Counted from the stretch's first letter, positions 1-6,326 are shown. The stretch: DNA of 6,520 nt from CAZTLI01 sp964614375 (GCA_964614375.1 CAZTLI010000311.1:1-6520); one strand, 5' to 3'. Program-made: numbers and translations. Notes: generated from the sequence alone by a model not told the origin.

Positions 1-143
1 ATGCTTTAAATCTGGTGTTGGGCGCGTTCAGCCCGACGATACATAGTTTGCGTCTACATTATGTGGAATTTTTCCGTAAATTCTATGAAGGTGGTGGGCG
101 GCCCTATGAACCATTTACCAACCGCCTGAAGTCTCAGCGGTAA
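1..143 (+). CDS. atpI: A/V-type ATPase subunit I (a-type stator membrane subunit), C-terminal fragment
   Basis: Only the last 46 codons are present (first full codon at 3, stop TAA at 141-143); the gene begins upstream of the window. The tail contains LRLHYVEFFRKFYEGGGRPY followed by EPF. This is the highly conserved C-terminal signature of the A/V-ATPase I (a) subunit, just after its last transmembrane helix. In the family this membrane protein forms the two ion half-channels against the rotating K ring and anchors the peripheral stalks. Those functional parts, including the essential arginine in the membrane domain, lie outside the window and cannot be checked. Its position immediately before the proteolipid gene is the expected one for this operon type. 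Identification is firm despite the short length, because both the motif and the neighbours agree. Confidence 0.93.
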   Translation, partial: ALNLVLGAFSPTIHSLRLHYVEFFRKFYEGGGRPYEPFTNRLKSQR

Positions 144-144
144 A

Positions 145-156
145 AGGGCACACCCT
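145..156 (+). promoter_or_regulatory. Small stem-loop in the leader of the K gene
   Basis: AGGG (145-148) can pair with CCCT (153-156) around a CACA loop, starting 1 nt after the subunit I stop codon and ending 5 nt before the Shine-Dalgarno stretch of K. The stem is only 4 bp. This is the longest gap between any two ATPase genes in the window, and it leads into the subunit needed in most copies. A role in processing or in raising translation of K is inference; it may equally be chance. Confidence 0.25.
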
Positions 157-161
157 CGACG

Positions 162-168
162 AAAGGAG
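162..168 (+). promoter_or_regulatory. Strong ribosome binding site for subunit K
   Basis: AAAGGAG lies 6 nt before the ATG at 175. It is the closest match to the consensus Shine-Dalgarno sequence among the genes here. That fits the need for many K copies per complex compared with one to three of the other subunits. Confidence 0.85.
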
Positions 169-174
169 TCTTAC

Positions 175-399
175 ATGGATCCCGGATTAGCAGCTATTGG
201 CGCAGCACTGGCAGTCGGACTGGCAGCCATTGCGACAGGGTATGCCCAATCGCGTATTGGTGCGGCGGGCGCTGGTGCCCTTGCCGAAAAACCCGAATTA
301 TTGGGGGCGATTATCCTGCTGATTGCCATCCCTGAAACAACGGTTATTCTCGGCTTTGCGGTTGCGGCGATGATTCTATTCGCAGGCGGTGGAGGCTGA
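175..399 (+). CDS. atpK: A/V-type ATPase subunit K (proteolipid c-ring subunit)
   Basis: This 74-residue, very hydrophobic protein forms a single two-helix hairpin. Helix 1 spans about residues 4-24 and helix 2 about 42-69, joined by a polar loop around AEKPE (37-41). Helix 2 carries IPETTVILGF, in which Glu54 is the expected ion-binding carboxylate. Helix 1 carries ATGYAQSRIGAAGAG, with Gln25 at the place of a known ion-site glutamine in Enterococcus NtpK. Many copies make the membrane ring that rotates against subunit I. It is a one-hairpin form, as in Thermus, unlike the doubled four-helix NtpK of Enterococcus. It has no N-terminal signal extension, whereas the Thermus precursor as I remember it has one. 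The ATG at 175 is fixed by the excellent ribosome site. The stop at 397-399 is 1 nt before the start of E. H+ versus Na+ specificity cannot be decided from these residues. Confidence 0.96.
   Translation: MDPGLAAIGAALAVGLAAIATGYAQSRIGAAGAGALAEKPELLGAIILLIAIPETTVILGFAVAAMILFAGGGG
387..395 (+). promoter_or_regulatory. Ribosome binding site that fixes the start of subunit E
   Basis: GGAGG at 391-395 lies within the last codons of K and is 5 nt before the ATG at 401. An in-frame GTG at 389 sits on this site itself and has no comparable site upstream, so the ATG at 401 is the better start. Translation of E is probably coupled to termination on K. Confidence 0.7.
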
Positions 400-400
400 A

Positions 401-1036
401 ATGAGCTTGCAGGCCATCCTCGACGCCATTCACGCTGCGGGCGATTCGCAGGTGCTTGACATTGAAACACAGGCACAGGCTCACGCCGATGCCATCCTCG
501 CGGAAGCCCACCTGAAAGCCGAGCGTATACGGCAAGACGCTCATGGTCGGGTGGTGTCGCAAGCCACAAAAGAGCGTGTCCGCATCATCCAACAAGCACG
601 CATTGAGGCGCTGCAAATTGTCGGCACGGTGCGCGAGACGCTGGTTGATGACGCGCTAGAAGTGACTCGCTCCCATCTGGCTGGCCTGCGCGCCGACCCG
701 CTGTACCCGGATGTCCTGCGCCTGCTCATTGAAGAAGCCTTGCGCCAACTGAGTACATCGCTTGCCGACACGGAACGACCACAGCTTGCCGCCGACCCGC
801 GGGACCGCGTGTTGATCGAGCGTATTCTGCGCGAGATGGCGCTTGAAGTGACCCTGAGCGCTGACCTCACTTGTCAGGGCGGGATCATTGCGCGCAGTGC
901 AGATGGGCGGGTGGTGATTTATAACACATTGGAAGGGCGTCTGGAACGCGCGTTGCAATATTTGCGACAATATTTCGCCGGACAGTTTGAAGCGGCATTA
1001 TCGGCGAACGTGAAAGGCCATCATGACGGGGTATGA
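401..1036 (+). CDS. atpE: A/V-type ATPase subunit E (peripheral stalk)
   Basis: This 211-residue protein has two parts. Residues about 1-90 are a long charged, alanine-rich helix without prolines, suited to the right-handed coiled coil that E forms with subunit G/H. Residues about 95-205 form the globular head that binds the top of the A3B3 ring. The family signature is clear at about 159-186: CQGGIIARSADGRVVIYNTL, then EGRLERAL. The E/G stalks hold the head still against rotor torque. Length is slightly above the usual 185-200 residues. Start choice: ATG at 401 with GGAGG 5 nt upstream; a GTG four codons earlier is open but unlikely. The 3' end overlaps the C gene by 14 nt. The G/H partner is not found between I and D and should lie upstream of I, as in Thermus. 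Confidence 0.94.
   Translation: MSLQAILDAIHAAGDSQVLDIETQAQAHADAILAEAHLKAERIRQDAHGRVVSQATKERVRIIQQARIEALQIVGTVRETLVDDALEVTRSHLAGLRADPLYPDVLRLLIEEALRQLSTSLADTERPQLAADPRDRVLIERILREMALEVTLSADLTCQGGIIARSADGRVVIYNTLEGRLERALQYLRQYFAGQFEAALSANVKGHHDGV
1012..1017 (+). promoter_or_regulatory. Ribosome binding site for subunit C, inside the E gene
   Basis: GAAAGG lies 5 nt before the ATG at 1023 and is read as codons near the end of E. It supports initiation of C before E is terminated, and therefore the 14-nt overlap. Confidence 0.5.
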
Positions 1037-2084
1037 CTATGGTAATGCGCGCTTGCGTGCGCTGAAGTCACAACTGCTCCAACGCAATGACGTGGAAATA
1101 TTCGCCACGCTGCGAAGCCTTGATGACTTGATTAATGCGCTCACGAAAACGGTCTATCGTCCGGCTGTCGAGGCGGCGATTGTTTATATCAGCGGTATGA
1201 ATATCATCGCCGAAGCCCTGCGCCTTGATGTCATTGCGCGTCTTGGCAGCATCCGGCGTTTTTATAGCGGGCGCGAACACGATATGCTGGCAATCATGCT
1301 GCGTCGTTTTGATGTCCACAACCTCAAGACGATGCTGCGCGGATTAGCCAGCGACTCGTCGCCCGACGACATTCAGATGACGCTCATTCCCATTGGTGAA
1401 TTGACCGAAGCAACCCTCAGTGAATTAATACGTACCGCTGAACCGCGCGCGGCGATTGATTTACTGGCAAGTATGCGTTTGCCCATTGCGCGTCCTTTGC
1501 TCGATTTGCGGGCAAAACAACCCGGCGCGTCTACCGCACAGATGGAACTGGCGTTGGATCGGTGGTATTTTGCCGAAGCACGAGCGCAATCACGCGATGA
1601 GACACTGAACACGGCGCTGAACATACAAGCGGATATGATGAACGTATTGACGGCGCTGCGCTTTGCCCATGCACCGGAAGAACGCCAACTGCTCAACAGA
1701 TGGGTACACAGCGATGACCTGCATGACCTGTTTGTCGAACCGGGCAGTTTATCGCTAGATGCGCTCGTTCGCGCTGCCAGTCAGGACACCGTTGCCGATG
1801 CCATCGCACTTTTGCCAGAAGCGGGATATGGCGTGGCGCTGCGAACCGGGTTGGAGTCCTATCAACAATCCAAACGCCTCAGTGATATCGAAAAACCGCT
1901 TAAACACTGGCATCTGCGCTGGTCGGCGGCGCTGGTGTACAAAGACCCCCTGGGCATGGGCGTGCCGTTGGCGTATATCGCGCTGAAGATTAGCGAAGTC
2001 AATAATATTCGCTGGATTGCACAGGCGATTAACCTGCGGCTGGATTCGCGGGCGATTCAGCAAGAATTGGAGTTTGTCGCATGA
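1023..2084 (+). CDS. atpC: A/V-type ATPase subunit C (central stalk-to-ring adaptor, d-type)
   Basis: This 353-residue, mostly helical soluble protein belongs to the V-ATPase C/d family (usual range about 320-390). The family start pattern is present at residues 4-16 (YDYGNARLRALKS). An internal family motif lies at 94-107 (RRFDVHNLKTMLRG). The C-terminal signature ISEVNNIRWIAQ is followed by the usual INLRL and ends in a short helix. In the complex, the funnel-shaped C subunit sits on the K ring and receives the D-F shaft, so it transmits torque between head and membrane motor. It has no membrane segment and no nucleotide-binding motif, as expected. The ATG at 1023 is supported because the YxYxNAR motif comes directly after it. 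The stop overlaps the F start as ATGA (2081-2084), typical of translational coupling. Confidence 0.95.
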   Translation: MTGYDYGNARLRALKSQLLQRNDVEIFATLRSLDDLINALTKTVYRPAVEAAIVYISGMNIIAEALRLDVIARLGSIRRFYSGREHDMLAIMLRRFDVHNLKTMLRGLASDSSPDDIQMTLIPIGELTEATLSELIRTAEPRAAIDLLASMRLPIARPLLDLRAKQPGASTAQMELALDRWYFAEARAQSRDETLNTALNIQADMMNVLTALRFAHAPEERQLLNRWVHSDDLHDLFVEPGSLSLDALVRAASQDTVADAIALLPEAGYGVALRTGLESYQQSKRLSDIEKPLKHWHLRWSAALVYKDPLGMGVPLAYIALKISEVNNIRWIAQAINLRLDSRAIQQELEFVA

Positions 2085-2428
2085 GCCGCCTCCTGATTGT
2101 CACCCGCCCTGCACTGGCTGCCGGGTTTCAACTGGCGGGCGTGGATGCCTATGGCGTTGAAGATGCCGAAAGCGCGCAGGAATTAATCGGCGGTTGGTTG
2201 GATGCGGGTGAGGCGGGTCTGCTGGCGCTGGACGATGGCTACCTATCGCGGTTAGACACGGCATTTATCGAACGACTCAACAGCAGTAACCTCGCCTATC
2301 TCGCTATTCCCGGCGGGGAAACGTTGGGGTCGGCGGCGTCGCGGCAGCACCGGATTGCCGAGATGATTCGCTATGCCATTGGTTTCCGCATTACATTCAA
2401 AGGCACAGACACGGAGGCAGCTTCATGA
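2081..2428 (+). CDS. atpF: A/V-type ATPase subunit F (central stalk)
   Basis: This small 115-residue protein is near the usual 100-110 residues of the family. The N-terminal half looks like the Rossmann-like fold of subunit F. It has a first strand RLLIVTRPALAAGFQLAGVD (3-22), then an acidic helix and the strand GLLALDDGYL (46-55). A third strand, AYLAIPGGE (72-80), leads to the C-terminal helix RIAEMIRYAIG (91-101). F binds the side of the D shaft; in related enzymes its C-terminal helix modulates ATP hydrolysis. The last 14 residues or so are polar and probably flexible. The start is set by the ATGA overlap with C and a TTGGAG-like site 7 nt upstream. The stop again overlaps the next start as ATGA. 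Enterococcus nomenclature calls the equivalent gene ntpG. The assignment rests on the motif pattern plus its place between C and A. Confidence 0.92.
   Translation: MSRLLIVTRPALAAGFQLAGVDAYGVEDAESAQELIGGWLDAGEAGLLALDDGYLSRLDTAFIERLNSSNLAYLAIPGGETLGSAASRQHRIAEMIRYAIGFRITFKGTDTEAAS
2413..2417 (+). promoter_or_regulatory. Ribosome binding site for catalytic subunit A
   Basis: GGAGG lies 7 nt before the ATG at 2425 and inside the last codons of F. It is a strong site for a subunit needed in three copies. The ATGA overlap with the F stop adds coupling. Confidence 0.75.
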
Positions 2429-4191
2429 CAGACAATGGTCGCGGTGGACGCATCACCCGTATTGCGGGGCCAGTTGTGGAGGCGATTGGATTGACCGATG
2501 TGCGCCTCTATGATGTGGTGCTGGTCGGAGAATTGAACCTCATTGGCGAAGTGATTCGGCTGGTCGATGAATTCACAACCATTCAGGTCTATGAAGATAC
2601 ATCAGGCGTCCGCATCGGTGAACCCGTTCGCAATACCGGGCTGCCGCTGGTTGCGGAACTGGGGCCGGGTTTGCTAGGGCGTGTCTATGACGGCTTGCAG
2701 CGACCTCTGGCGGATTTGATTACGGTGACGGGCAATTTTATCGAACGCGGCGTGACAGCCCCCGCCCTCAAAGACGATTTTCACTGGACGTTTACACCCT
2801 ATGTTAAGGTAGGGCAGCGGGTGAGTCCCGGTGATATTCTTGGTGTTGTGCCGGAATCAGCGACTATCGAACATCGCATCATGACGCCACCCGACATCTG
2901 CGGACGTATTGCCGAAATTCGCGAAGGTAGTTTCACCGTTGATGAGATGGTGGCAGTCGTGGAGACCAACAACGGCGCACACCCCAATCACGAAATTACA
3001 CTTACCCAACGCTGGCCTATCCGCCGTCCAAGACCGATACGACGACGCCTCGAACCCGATGAACCTCTCATCACGGGCACGCGCGTCATTGATACCTTCT
3101 TTAGCGTGGCAAAAGGCGGTTCGGCGATTATTCCGGGCGGCTTCGGGACGGGCAAAACGATTTTGCAGCAGTCGCTGGCACGCTGGGCGAACGTCGATGT
3201 GGTGGTTTATGTGGGTTGTGGCGAACGTGGTAACGAAATGACCGAAGTGCTGGAAGAATTCCCCGCACTGGAAGACCCACGCACGGGTGGGCCGTTGATG
3301 GGACGCACAGTGCTGATTGCCAACACATCCAACATGCCTGTCGCCGCGCGCGAAGCCAGCATCTACACCGGAATCACCATCGCTGAGTATTACCGCGATA
3401 TGGGTTATGACGTGCTCATGCTGGCAGATTCAACCTCTCGCTGGGGCGAGGCGCTGCGCGAGATTTCGGGGCGGTTGGAGGAGATGCCCGGTGAAGAGGG
3501 CTACCCGGCGTATCTGGCCTCACGGCTGGCGGAATTCTATGAACGTTCCGGGCGCACGATTTGTCTGGGCGCTAGCACGTCATCAGACCGTACCGGCTCA
3601 GTCTCGGTGGTGGGCGCGGTATCCCCACCCGGTGGCGACCTGTCTGAACCCATCACACAGAATTCGATGCGCGTGGTCGGCGTCTTCTGGGGATTGGATT
3701 ATGACCTGTCGCGCCGTCGCCATTTCCCGGCAATCAACTGGACGAGCAGTTATTCACTCTATAATTTCCACAACTGGTTCGGACAGCACGTCGCTGCTGA
3801 CTGGCGCAATCTCACACGCGAGGCGATGGCGCTGTTGCAACATGAAGTCGAACTAAATCAAATTGTGCAGCTTGTCGGCCCCGATGCGCTCTCGAAGAAT
3901 GAGCGACTGGTGTTATTTGCCGCCCGCATCCTGCGTCAGGATTATTTGCAGCAGTTTGCCTATGACCCCATAGACCGTTTCTGTCCTATCGACAAAGCCT
4001 ACTGGATGCTCAAAGCGATTATGGACTTCTACGACTGGGCACGGGCATCGCTGGAAAGCGGCGTTCGGCTGGAAGACATCACCGGCCTGCCTATTGTGAA
4101 CGAAATTGCCCGCATGAAGGAATTCCCGGTGGACGATGCGCCAGAGAAAATCCAGGCGATGATGAGCCGCATACAAATGACTTTGACCTGA
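2425..4191 (+). CDS. atpA: A/V-type ATPase catalytic subunit A
   Basis: This 588-residue protein is full length for the family (about 575-600) and hydrolyses or makes ATP in the A3B3 head. The N-terminal barrel begins GRITRIAGPVVEA (8-20). The 'non-homologous' insertion that marks A subunits follows ELGPGLLGRVYDGLQRPL (78-95) and runs roughly 110-195. The nucleotide domain has the P-loop GGFGTGKT (238-245, Lys244) and the catalytic glutamate in GERGNE (Glu267). The Walker B strand DVLMLAD ends at Asp335, followed by STSRW. Further conserved blocks are ANTSNMPVAAREASIYTG, SGRLEEMPGEEGYPAYLASR, AVSPPGGDLSEP and RRHFPAINW. The C-terminal helical domain includes IVQLVGPDALS and DYLQQ. The P-loop reads Gly239 and Thr242 where Thermus has Pro and Ser; Lys and the final Thr are intact, so the protein should be active. 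ATG at 2425 overlaps the F stop. Confidence 0.98.
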   Translation: MTDNGRGGRITRIAGPVVEAIGLTDVRLYDVVLVGELNLIGEVIRLVDEFTTIQVYEDTSGVRIGEPVRNTGLPLVAELGPGLLGRVYDGLQRPLADLITVTGNFIERGVTAPALKDDFHWTFTPYVKVGQRVSPGDILGVVPESATIEHRIMTPPDICGRIAEIREGSFTVDEMVAVVETNNGAHPNHEITLTQRWPIRRPRPIRRRLEPDEPLITGTRVIDTFFSVAKGGSAIIPGGFGTGKTILQQSLARWANVDVVVYVGCGERGNEMTEVLEEFPALEDPRTGGPLMGRTVLIANTSNMPVAAREASIYTGITIAEYYRDMGYDVLMLADSTSRWGEALREISGRLEEMPGEEGYPAYLASRLAEFYERSGRTICLGASTSSDRTGSVSVVGAVSPPGGDLSEPITQNSMRVVGVFWGLDYDLSRRRHFPAINWTSSYSLYNFHNWFGQHVAADWRNLTREAMALLQHEVELNQIVQLVGPDALSKNERLVLFAARILRQDYLQQFAYDPIDRFCPIDKAYWMLKAIMDFYDWARASLESGVRLEDITGLPIVNEIARMKEFPVDDAPEKIQAMMSRIQMTLT

Positions 4192-4197
4192 GAGGAA
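4191..4197 (+). promoter_or_regulatory. Ribosome binding site for subunit B
   Basis: AGAGGAA starts at the last base of the A stop codon and ends 5 nt before the ATG at 4203. It supports that start, which leaves an 11-nt A-B spacer. Confidence 0.65.
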
Positions 4198-4202
4198 CGC
4201 TT

Positions 4203-5603
4203 ATGCTGGACACAAAACGCGGACTGGCGACCAAAGAATATCGCACGCTGACGCAGATTAAAGGCCCGCTGCTGTTTATCGAACGCATCGCCGACATCGC
4301 CTATGATGAGGTGGTCGAAATCACCAGCCCTGATAATGAGGTGCGTCTGGGCAAGGTTCTGGAAGTGGATAGCAATCTCTGTATGGTACAGGTCTTTGTC
4401 GGCACATCCGGTCTCGACCTGAATCGCACACGCATCCGCTTCACGGGCGATGTGGCGCGGTTGGAATTGTCGCTGTCGATGCTGGGGCGGATGTTCAACG
4501 GTATGGGCAAACCGATAGATGGCGGCCCGCCCATCATTCCCGACGCCGTACTCGACATCAATGGACAGGCGATTAATCCCGCCGTCCGCACCCATCCCAG
4601 TGAATTCATCCAGACGGGCATTAGCGCCATTGATGGCCTGAACGCGCTCACACGCGGGCAAAAACTACCGATTTTCTCTGGCGCGGGTTTGCCGGGGAAT
4701 GAACTCGTCGCGCAAATTGCGGCCCAGTCGCGTGTGATTGGCGATGAGGACACCAGCGACTTCGCCGTGGTCTTCGCGGCGATTGGCATTCCCCATCGCG
4801 AGACGGCTTATTTCGTGGAACAGTTCCAGTCTAGCGGCGCGATGGATCGCACGGTATTGTTTCTCAATCAAGCCGATGACCCGACGATTGAGCGCCTGCT
4901 GACGCCGCGTACTGCTCTGACCGCCGCCGAGTATCTGGCCTATACCCATCATCGCCATGTGCTGGTGATTCTGACCGATATGACCAATTACTGCGAAGCC
5001 CTGCGCGAGATTTCAGCCGCGCGCGAAGAAGTTCCGGGGCGACGTGGCTATCCCGGTTATATGTATTCCGACCTCGCGAGCATCTATGAACGAGCGGGAC
5101 GCATACGTGGCAATCCCGGCTCGGTGACACAACTGGTCATGCTGACTATGCCGAACGATGATATTACCCATCCCATCCCCGACCTGACAGGCTATATCAC
5201 CGAGGGGCAGATTGTGCTCAGCCGTGATTTGCATCGAAAAGGGATTTATCCACCGGTGGATGTGCTGCCGTCGCTGTCGCGCTTGATGAACGCGGGTATA
5301 GGCGATGAACGTACCCGCGCCGACCACCGCGCTATCGCCGACCAGCTTTACGCGCTGTATGCCGAAGGGTGTGACCTGCGCCGTCTGGTGTCGATTATTG
5401 GTGAGGCGGCGCTCTCGAAGGAAGACAGTCGGGTGCTGGATTTCGCGCAGCGGTTTGAAGAACAGTTTATCGGGCAGCAAACGGCGGATCGAGACATCAG
5501 CACAACGCTTAATATGGCATGGGAGCTGCTGTCGTTAATGCCTGTCGAACGCCTCAAACGCATCCCACATCGTTTTATCGAGCAATATCATCAGCCAGCA
5601 TAA
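4203..5603 (+). CDS. atpB: A/V-type ATPase non-catalytic subunit B
   Basis: This 466-residue protein has the normal B-subunit length and alternates with A in the head. A short N-terminal barrel (about 1-85) includes LTQIKGPLLFIE and KVLEVDSN. The nucleotide domain has a degenerate P-loop, FSGAGLPGNELVAQIA, with GAGLPGNE at 160-167; it lacks the Lys-Thr of a working P-loop, as B subunits do. Conserved blocks follow: LTAAEYLAY, VLVILTDMTNYCEALREIS, VPGRRGYPGYMYSDLASIYE (GYPGYMYSDL at 282-291), and MPNDDITHPIPDLTGYITEG. The next is KGIYPPVDVLPSLSRLMNAG, where Arg360 is the likely arginine finger reaching into the A site. The C-terminal helices end in LLSLMPVERLKRI, which fits the family. In most B subunits I recall, the P-loop residue at Gly165 is His, as in LPHNE. 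No frameshift is seen, and D follows 8 nt after the stop. Confidence 0.98.
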   Translation: MLDTKRGLATKEYRTLTQIKGPLLFIERIADIAYDEVVEITSPDNEVRLGKVLEVDSNLCMVQVFVGTSGLDLNRTRIRFTGDVARLELSLSMLGRMFNGMGKPIDGGPPIIPDAVLDINGQAINPAVRTHPSEFIQTGISAIDGLNALTRGQKLPIFSGAGLPGNELVAQIAAQSRVIGDEDTSDFAVVFAAIGIPHRETAYFVEQFQSSGAMDRTVLFLNQADDPTIERLLTPRTALTAAEYLAYTHHRHVLVILTDMTNYCEALREISAAREEVPGRRGYPGYMYSDLASIYERAGRIRGNPGSVTQLVMLTMPNDDITHPIPDLTGYITEGQIVLSRDLHRKGIYPPVDVLPSLSRLMNAGIGDERTRADHRAIADQLYALYAEGCDLRRLVSIIGEAALSKEDSRVLDFAQRFEEQFIGQQTADRDISTTLNMAWELLSLMPVERLKRIPHRFIEQYHQPA

Positions 5604-5611
5604 GAGAAACT

Positions 5612-6241
5612 ATGAATCAATCATCGTCTGCCACCCGTACCGAACTCCTCGCGCATAAGGCGCAAATTGCACTCGCGCGGCAGGGTCGTGAACTCCTGGA
5701 ACAGAAGCGCGCGGCGCTCATGAAAGAGCTTTTCCGTGTGGCGGATGATGTGATGCAAGATGCGGAAGCCTTGCAAAAAGCGGCAGACATCGCCCGTCAT
5801 GCGCTTGCCCGGGCCGAAGCGCTTGCAGGTACAGAAGCAATTCGTTCTGCGGCGATGGCAGCCCGCGCGGAATTCCCGCTTGAGGTCGAAACCGTCAATA
5901 TCATGGGCGTCGAAGTGCCCCATATCGAACAGAAGCAGGTGTCGCGTTCGGTGCTGGGGCGGGGTTATTCTATTACGGGCACATCCACAACGATTGACGA
6001 AGCAGCCGCCGCATTTGAGACCGAAATCGAGACCATACTCCAACTGGCGGAGAGTGAACTGCGGCTGACGCGATTGGTGCGCGAGATTCAGCAAACATCA
6101 CGCCGCCTCAACGCGCTGGAGCATGTGCTCATCCCACGCCTTGAAGCCGAACGTGCCTATATCCAGATGGTGCTGGACGAAAGTGAACGTTATGACCAGT
6201 ATCGCCTGCGCCTGGCGAAGCGAATGCTGGCGCGCAAATAG
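5612..6241 (+). CDS. atpD: A/V-type ATPase subunit D (rotor axle)
   Basis: This 209-residue protein has the usual length for subunit D, the coiled-coil shaft that turns inside the A3B3 head. The N-terminal helix carries the family pattern TRTELLAHKAQIALARQGRE, then LLEQKRAALMKEL (8-40). The C-terminal helix carries LVREIQQTSRRLNALEHVLI, then PRLEAERAYIQMVLDESER (155-193). The two helices would form the antiparallel coiled coil, and the region between (about 85-130) would form the lower globular part that meets F and C. The ATG at 5612 is chosen because the family N-terminus (short polar stretch, then TRTELL) starts there. The frame stays open upstream to 5519, but that part lies inside B. The ribosome site is weak (an AGAGA-like stretch at 5604-5608), so D may depend on coupling with B, 8 nt upstream. 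It is the last gene of the operon seen here. Confidence 0.96.
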   Translation: MNQSSSATRTELLAHKAQIALARQGRELLEQKRAALMKELFRVADDVMQDAEALQKAADIARHALARAEALAGTEAIRSAAMAARAEFPLEVETVNIMGVEVPHIEQKQVSRSVLGRGYSITGTSTTIDEAAAAFETEIETILQLAESELRLTRLVREIQQTSRRLNALEHVLIPRLEAERAYIQMVLDESERYDQYRLRLAKRMLARK

Positions 6242-6258
6242 ACCGTTGACGGCAGATG

Positions 6259-6267
6259 GGACATCCT
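6259..6267 (+). repeat. First copy of a 9-bp direct repeat
   Basis: GGACATCCT here is repeated exactly at 6318-6326, 59 nt further on, so the copies flank both small inverted repeats. The function is unknown and the match is short enough to be chance. Confidence 0.4.
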
Positions 6268-6272
6268 AAGCA

Positions 6273-6285
6273 GTGCTCAGAGCAC
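6273..6285. repeat. 13-nt perfect palindrome in the convergent gap (possible weak bidirectional stop)
   Basis: GTGCTCAGAGCAC is a perfect inverted repeat that folds as a 5-bp stem with a 3-nt loop. AAG (6268-6270) with CTT (6287-6289), and GGCAGA (6251-6256) with TCTGTC (6291-6296, one G-U pair), could extend it with internal loops. Its place between converging genes suggests a terminator or RNA 3'-end structure. No T-run follows it on either strand, so it is not a standard intrinsic terminator. Confidence 0.35.
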
Positions 6286-6297
6286 CCTTGTCTGTCA

Positions 6298-6313
6298 TCA
6301 CAGCAGCTGTTGA
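6298..6313. repeat. Second small inverted repeat in the convergent gap
   Basis: The core ACAGCAGCTGT (6300-6310) is a perfect 5+1+5 inverted repeat. TCA (6298-6300) can alternatively pair with TGA (6311-6313) if one base bulges. The nearest T-run on the + strand (6335-6338) is over 20 nt away, too far for a standard terminator. Confidence 0.3.
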
Positions 6314-6317
6314 AACT

Positions 6318-6326
6318 GGACATCCT
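6318..6326 (+). repeat. Second copy of the 9-bp direct repeat
   Basis: This is an exact copy of GGACATCCT at 6259-6267, lying 15 nt before the end of the convergent - strand gene. Confidence 0.4.

Noticed and set aside
175..399. Calling the enzyme Na+-coupled from the Gln25/Glu54 pair
   Set aside because: The H+-coupled Thermus ring, as I recall it, has the same Gln context, so the pair does not settle the ion.
389..400. GTG start four codons upstream of the chosen start of subunit E
   Set aside because: It falls on the ribosome binding site itself and overlaps K. The ATG at 401 has GGAGG at a suitable distance.
2909..3856. Long open stretches on the + strand in another frame inside subunit A (2909-3241 and 3317-3856)
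   Set aside because: They lie wholly within the strongly conserved A gene, are rich in Arg, Trp and Ser typical of a shifted GC-rich frame, and match nothing.
4029..4661. Antisense open frame of about 210 codons across the A/B junction
   Set aside because: It mirrors the coding strand of two conserved genes, with His/Gln/Arg-rich composition and no ribosome site. It is a shadow frame.
5519..5611. 31-residue N-terminal extension of subunit D
   Set aside because: It is out-of-frame sequence from the end of B, does not look like the D family, and the family N-terminus starts right after the ATG at 5612.
6273..6285. Palindrome as an intrinsic terminator of the operon
   Set aside because: The stem is short and no T-run follows on either strand. 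It is kept only as a repeat with a possible stop role.
6129..6323. Antisense open frame over the end of D and the convergent gap
   Set aside because: Cys/Arg-rich composition, overlap with the conserved C-terminal helix of D, and no start signal or family likeness.
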